Part shown: piece by piece, positions 62,018 through 64,000 of the stretch
Position numbering within the stretch: position 1 is the first letter of the stretch
Layout: each line of letters begins with the position of its first letter
Assembly (NCBI GenBank): GCA_036496285.1
Contig: DASXLI010000031.1
Coordinates: 1-64,000 of the forward strand
Reading direction: 5' to 3'
Source: DP-19 sp036496285
GTDB taxonomy: Bacteria; Desulfobacterota; Binatia; UTPRO1
Length of the DNA stretch: 64,000 bases
Notes under the pieces: generated by a model
Told to the model about the DNA's origin: nothing
What the model saw: only the letters and a program-made list of their open reading frames with translations
The model's database searches: none
Made by a program: the position numbers and the translations under genes

Positions 62018-62188
62018 GTGGCAGTCAGCCAGGAGTTGCTCGAGATCCTCGCATGTCCGAAGTGCAAGCAGCCTGTGGTCGTGAACGCTGCCGGCAACGG
62101 GCTCGTCTGCAACGCGTGCAAGCTCGAGTACCCGATCGTCGACGACATTCCGGTCATGCTGATCGACGAGGCGCGGACGCTGGAGTGA
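62018..62188 (+). CDS. Trm112/YcaR-like small zinc-ribbon protein
   Basis: A 56-residue protein, too short for most gene finders. GTG start at 62018 with AGGAGG 7 bases upstream (62005-62010). Sequence MAVSQELLEILACPKCK, then GLVCNACKLEYPIVDDIPVML, places C13, C16, C31 and C34 as a Cys4 zinc site and shows the L..LACP.C...L.Y.I.D.IPVML pattern of the Trm112/YcaR (UPF0434) family. Relatives lie next to lpxK/kdsB in many proteobacteria, and some members activate methyltransferases. Role here unknown; its stop overlaps the waaF GTG. Confidence 0.85.
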   Translation: MAVSQELLEILACPKCKQPVVVNAAGNGLVCNACKLEYPIVDDIPVMLIDEARTLE

Positions 62189-63225
62189 GCGGTTCCCCGG
62201 TCGCGGCGGAGCGCGTTCTGGTGGTCCAGAGCGGGTTCCTCGGCGACGTCGTGCTGACGACGCCGCTGATCGCCGGATTGCGGCGTCGCCTGCCGACGGC
62301 GGAGATCACGATGCTGGTGACGCCGGGGGCTCGCGCGCTGATCGCGCAGCATCCCGCCCTCGACCGCGTCATCGTCGACGACAAGCGCGGCGCCGGGCGC
62401 GGCGTCGCGGGCCTGTGGCGGCTCGCGGCGGCGTTGCGCCGGGAACGCTTCAGCGTCGCGGTCGCGGCGCACAAGTCGATGCGGACGGCGCTCGCGCTGC
62501 GCGCCGCGGGCATCCCGCGCCGTGTCGGGTTCGCGACCGCGCCGGGCGCGGCGCTCTACACGGAGCGGGTGCCGCGCCCGGTCGGGCGCCATGATCGCGA
62601 CCGCCTGCTCGAGCTGCTGCGCCCGTTCGGCGGCACCGACGACGTGCCGAGCGCGCCCTGGATCGCGCTCGACGCCGCGACCCGCGCGCGCGCCACGGAG
62701 ATGCTCGTGCCCGCGCTCGCGAGCGGCCGGCGGATCGCCGCGGTCTGTCCGGGGGCGGCGTGGCGCACGAAGCGCTGGCCGGCAGAGGCCTATGGCGCGC
62801 TCGTGCGCGATCTCGAGGACGGCGGATTCGCGTGCGTCCTGCTCGGCGCGGCCGACGAGCGGCCGATCACGGCACAGGTGCGCAGCGCGGCGGGCGGCCG
62901 GGGGCTCGACCTCGCCGGCGCGACCGACATGGCCGTCATGGCGGCGATCCTGGCGCGCGCGGACGTCGTGGTGACGAACGACAGCGCGCCGATGCACGTC
63001 GCGTCCGCGCTCGGCGTGCCACAGGTGGCGATCTTCTGCGCCACGGTGCCGGCGCAGGGATACGGACCGCTCGGAACGCGCGCGCAGGTGGTGGAGAAGG
63101 ACCTCGCGTGCCGGCCGTGCGGCCGGCACGGCGGCAACCGCTGCCCGCGGGGAACCGACGATTGCATGACGCTCGTCGAGGTCGTCGAGGTGCGCGCGGC
63201 GGTCGAGCGCGTCCTCGCGGCGTGA
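62185..63225 (+). CDS. waaF: ADP-heptose:LPS heptosyltransferase II
   Basis: A 346-residue GT9 heptosyltransferase of the LPS inner core. VLVVQSGFLGDVVLTTPLI is the acceptor-side start, AHKSMRTALALRAAGIPRRVGFATAPGA is typical of WaaF, and the donor side has CPGAAWRTKRWPAEAYGALV, TNDSAPMHVASALGVPQVAIFCATVP and the Cys-rich CRPCGRHGGNRCPRGTDDC. The GTG overlaps the stop of the Trm112-like gene, so the two are coupled. It is separate from the other GT9 gene at 6433. A further open frame starts 10 bases downstream. Confidence 0.88.
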   Translation: MSGSPVAAERVLVVQSGFLGDVVLTTPLIAGLRRRLPTAEITMLVTPGARALIAQHPALDRVIVDDKRGAGRGVAGLWRLAAALRRERFSVAVAAHKSMRTALALRAAGIPRRVGFATAPGAALYTERVPRPVGRHDRDRLLELLRPFGGTDDVPSAPWIALDAATRARATEMLVPALASGRRIAAVCPGAAWRTKRWPAEAYGALVRDLEDGGFACVLLGAADERPITAQVRSAAGGRGLDLAGATDMAVMAAILARADVVVTNDSAPMHVASALGVPQVAIFCATVPAQGYGPLGTRAQVVEKDLACRPCGRHGGNRCPRGTDDCMTLVEVVEVRAAVERVLAA

Positions 63226-63235
63226 GCCGGGCCAT

Positions 63236-64000
63236 ATGCGCGCCCTCGCGCTCGCCGTCCTGCAGCTCGATGAGCTCGCCGATCCGACGGCAGCGCTCGC
63301 AACCGTCCCGGGGGTGTCGCGGTATCTGCTGCGCGCTCCCGGTCTCGGCGGCGCCCTGCCGGCGGGAGTCAAGTTGCTGACGACCGAGGACGACGCGCGT
63401 GCCGCCGCGGCCGCGCTCGTGCGCCGGGTCTCGGGCGCGGAGGTCGTCGTCGTGCTGCGTGCGGACGAAGAAGCCTCCGCCGAGCTGGCCGTCGCGCTCG
63501 GGGGCCTGCGCGCCGAAAGCGGCCCGGCGCGCTTCGCCGCCGCCCGTTGGCATCGCTTTCTCGGCCGCGAGATCGCGGGCGAGACCGAGGTCGTCGCCTG
63601 GTGCGGCGACGACTCGACGGCGCCGGTGCGCGTGCTCGCGGGACGCGTGCTCGTCGTCGAGCCCGACATCACGACGGCGATCGCGCGGCTCGACGTCACC
63701 GCAACGCGGCGGGCGCGAACGCGGATGCGCGTCGGCACCGGCGATTTCGTCGCGCGTCCGGCCGCGGCGCTGGTGCGTCGCCTGTGGCGGCGGCGGCGCG
63801 GCGGCGTGCCGGGGGTCGTGCTGGCCGCGCTCGAAACCTACGGCGACGTGGTCGTCGCGGCCAAGGTGTGGGAGCGAGAGGAGCGCGCGGGCCGGGCGCG
63901 GGTGACGCCCTCGGCGCGGCCGGTGCCGGTCGGGTTCACGGCGATGGACACGCGCGACGGCTTCCTCGTCGTGCGCGACGACGTGCGCGAGTCGCTCACC
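63236..64000 (+). CDS. GT2-like/LPS-kinase-like protein, 5' part only (runs off the window)
   Basis: An open frame of at least 255 codons with no stop by 64000. ATG at 63236, 10 bases after waaF. The first ~230 residues look like a divergent GT2 domain: a DEEASAELAVALGGLRA helix, RWHRFLGREI, and the end GVPGVVLAALETYGDVVVAAKVWERE, which resembles the C-terminal helix of WaaE/KdtX-type GT2 proteins. The DxD and NE..N motifs are not evident. The last visible residues (FTAMDTRDGFLVVRDDVRESL) resemble the beginning of WaaP/InaA-type LPS kinases, so a fusion is possible. Identity is uncertain. Confidence 0.5.
   Translation, partial: MRALALAVLQLDELADPTAALATVPGVSRYLLRAPGLGGALPAGVKLLTTEDDARAAAAALVRRVSGAEVVVVLRADEEASAELAVALGGLRAESGPARFAAARWHRFLGREIAGETEVVAWCGDDSTAPVRVLAGRVLVVEPDITTAIARLDVTATRRARTRMRVGTGDFVARPAAALVRRLWRRRRGGVPGVVLAALETYGDVVVAAKVWEREERAGRARVTPSARPVPVGFTAMDTRDGFLVVRDDVRESLT

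Overview
The window is a very GC-rich stretch of bacterial chromosome (roughly 70% G+C by eye), tightly packed with core metabolic and Gram-negative cell-envelope genes. Most genes overlap by 1-4 bases, and GTG or TTG starts are common. A complete lipid A/Kdo/heptose pathway, BamA, Skp, LolCD and a full type II secretion system show a diderm with lipopolysaccharide. Three traits point to a 'deltaproteobacterial' lineage in the broad sense (Desulfobacterota, Myxococcota or Binatota): the order lpxA-lpxI-oxidoreductase-lpxB-msbA-acyltransferase-waaA-lpxK, a Cys-rich CDDGN-type surface repeat, and tandem DUF1329 proteins. That placement is inference; no 16S rRNA or ribosomal protein gene is present.

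Layout. 1-4231: end of a succinate dehydrogenase/fumarate reductase operon (sdhA, sdhB), then sucC, sucD and ndk. 4228-8766: a GT-C-like membrane protein, a methyltransferase, a GT9 glycosyltransferase and rlmN. 8763-10378: a small accessory island with an orphan secreted protein, the relic of an IS3-like insertion sequence and a REP-associated tyrosine transposase. 10411-17405: a lipid kinase, MTA phosphorylase with a PfkB kinase, a polyprenyl-phosphate-type GT2, and UDP-glucose dehydrogenase, UDP-xylose synthase and an epimerase. 17416-22658: an SPFH protein (minus strand), lepA, lepB and an STT3-like membrane protein. 22788-25489: two nearly identical DUF1329 proteins. 25638-38990 (minus strand): a T2SS operon read gspC-D-E-F-(Lys-rich protein)-G-H-I-J-K-L-M-N. 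39117-42080: a large secreted Cys-rich esterase-like protein divergent from the T2SS and behind a good promoter. 42295-63225: lysS, lolC, lolD, bamA, skp, a fused fabZ-lpxA, lpxI, a two-component system behind a sigma-54-type promoter, a GnnA-like oxidoreductase, lpxB, msbA, a lysophospholipid acyltransferase, a small secreted protein, waaA, lpxK, gmhB, a Trm112-like protein and waaF. A further open frame runs off the right end.

How it fits together. The right third is an outer-membrane assembly line: lipid A synthesis (FabZ-LpxA, LpxI, LpxB, LpxK), Kdo and heptose addition (WaaA, GmhB, WaaF), flippase (MsbA), lipoprotein release (LolCD) and barrel assembly (BamA, Skp). The central T2SS could export the neighbouring Sec-dependent proteins. 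The left third supplies TCA-cycle enzymes and nucleotide-sugar/glycosyl-transfer functions for surface polysaccharide.

The most unusual items are the FabZ-LpxA fusion, a GspD secretin with a C-terminal AMIN-like domain, a Lys/Ala-rich protein inside the T2SS operon, the sigma-54-type promoter with a NarL-family pair inside the lipid A locus, the GnnA-like gene and the recent DUF1329 duplication. No tRNA, rRNA or CRISPR array was seen. No stretch longer than 300 bases lacks a gene or recognisable relic.
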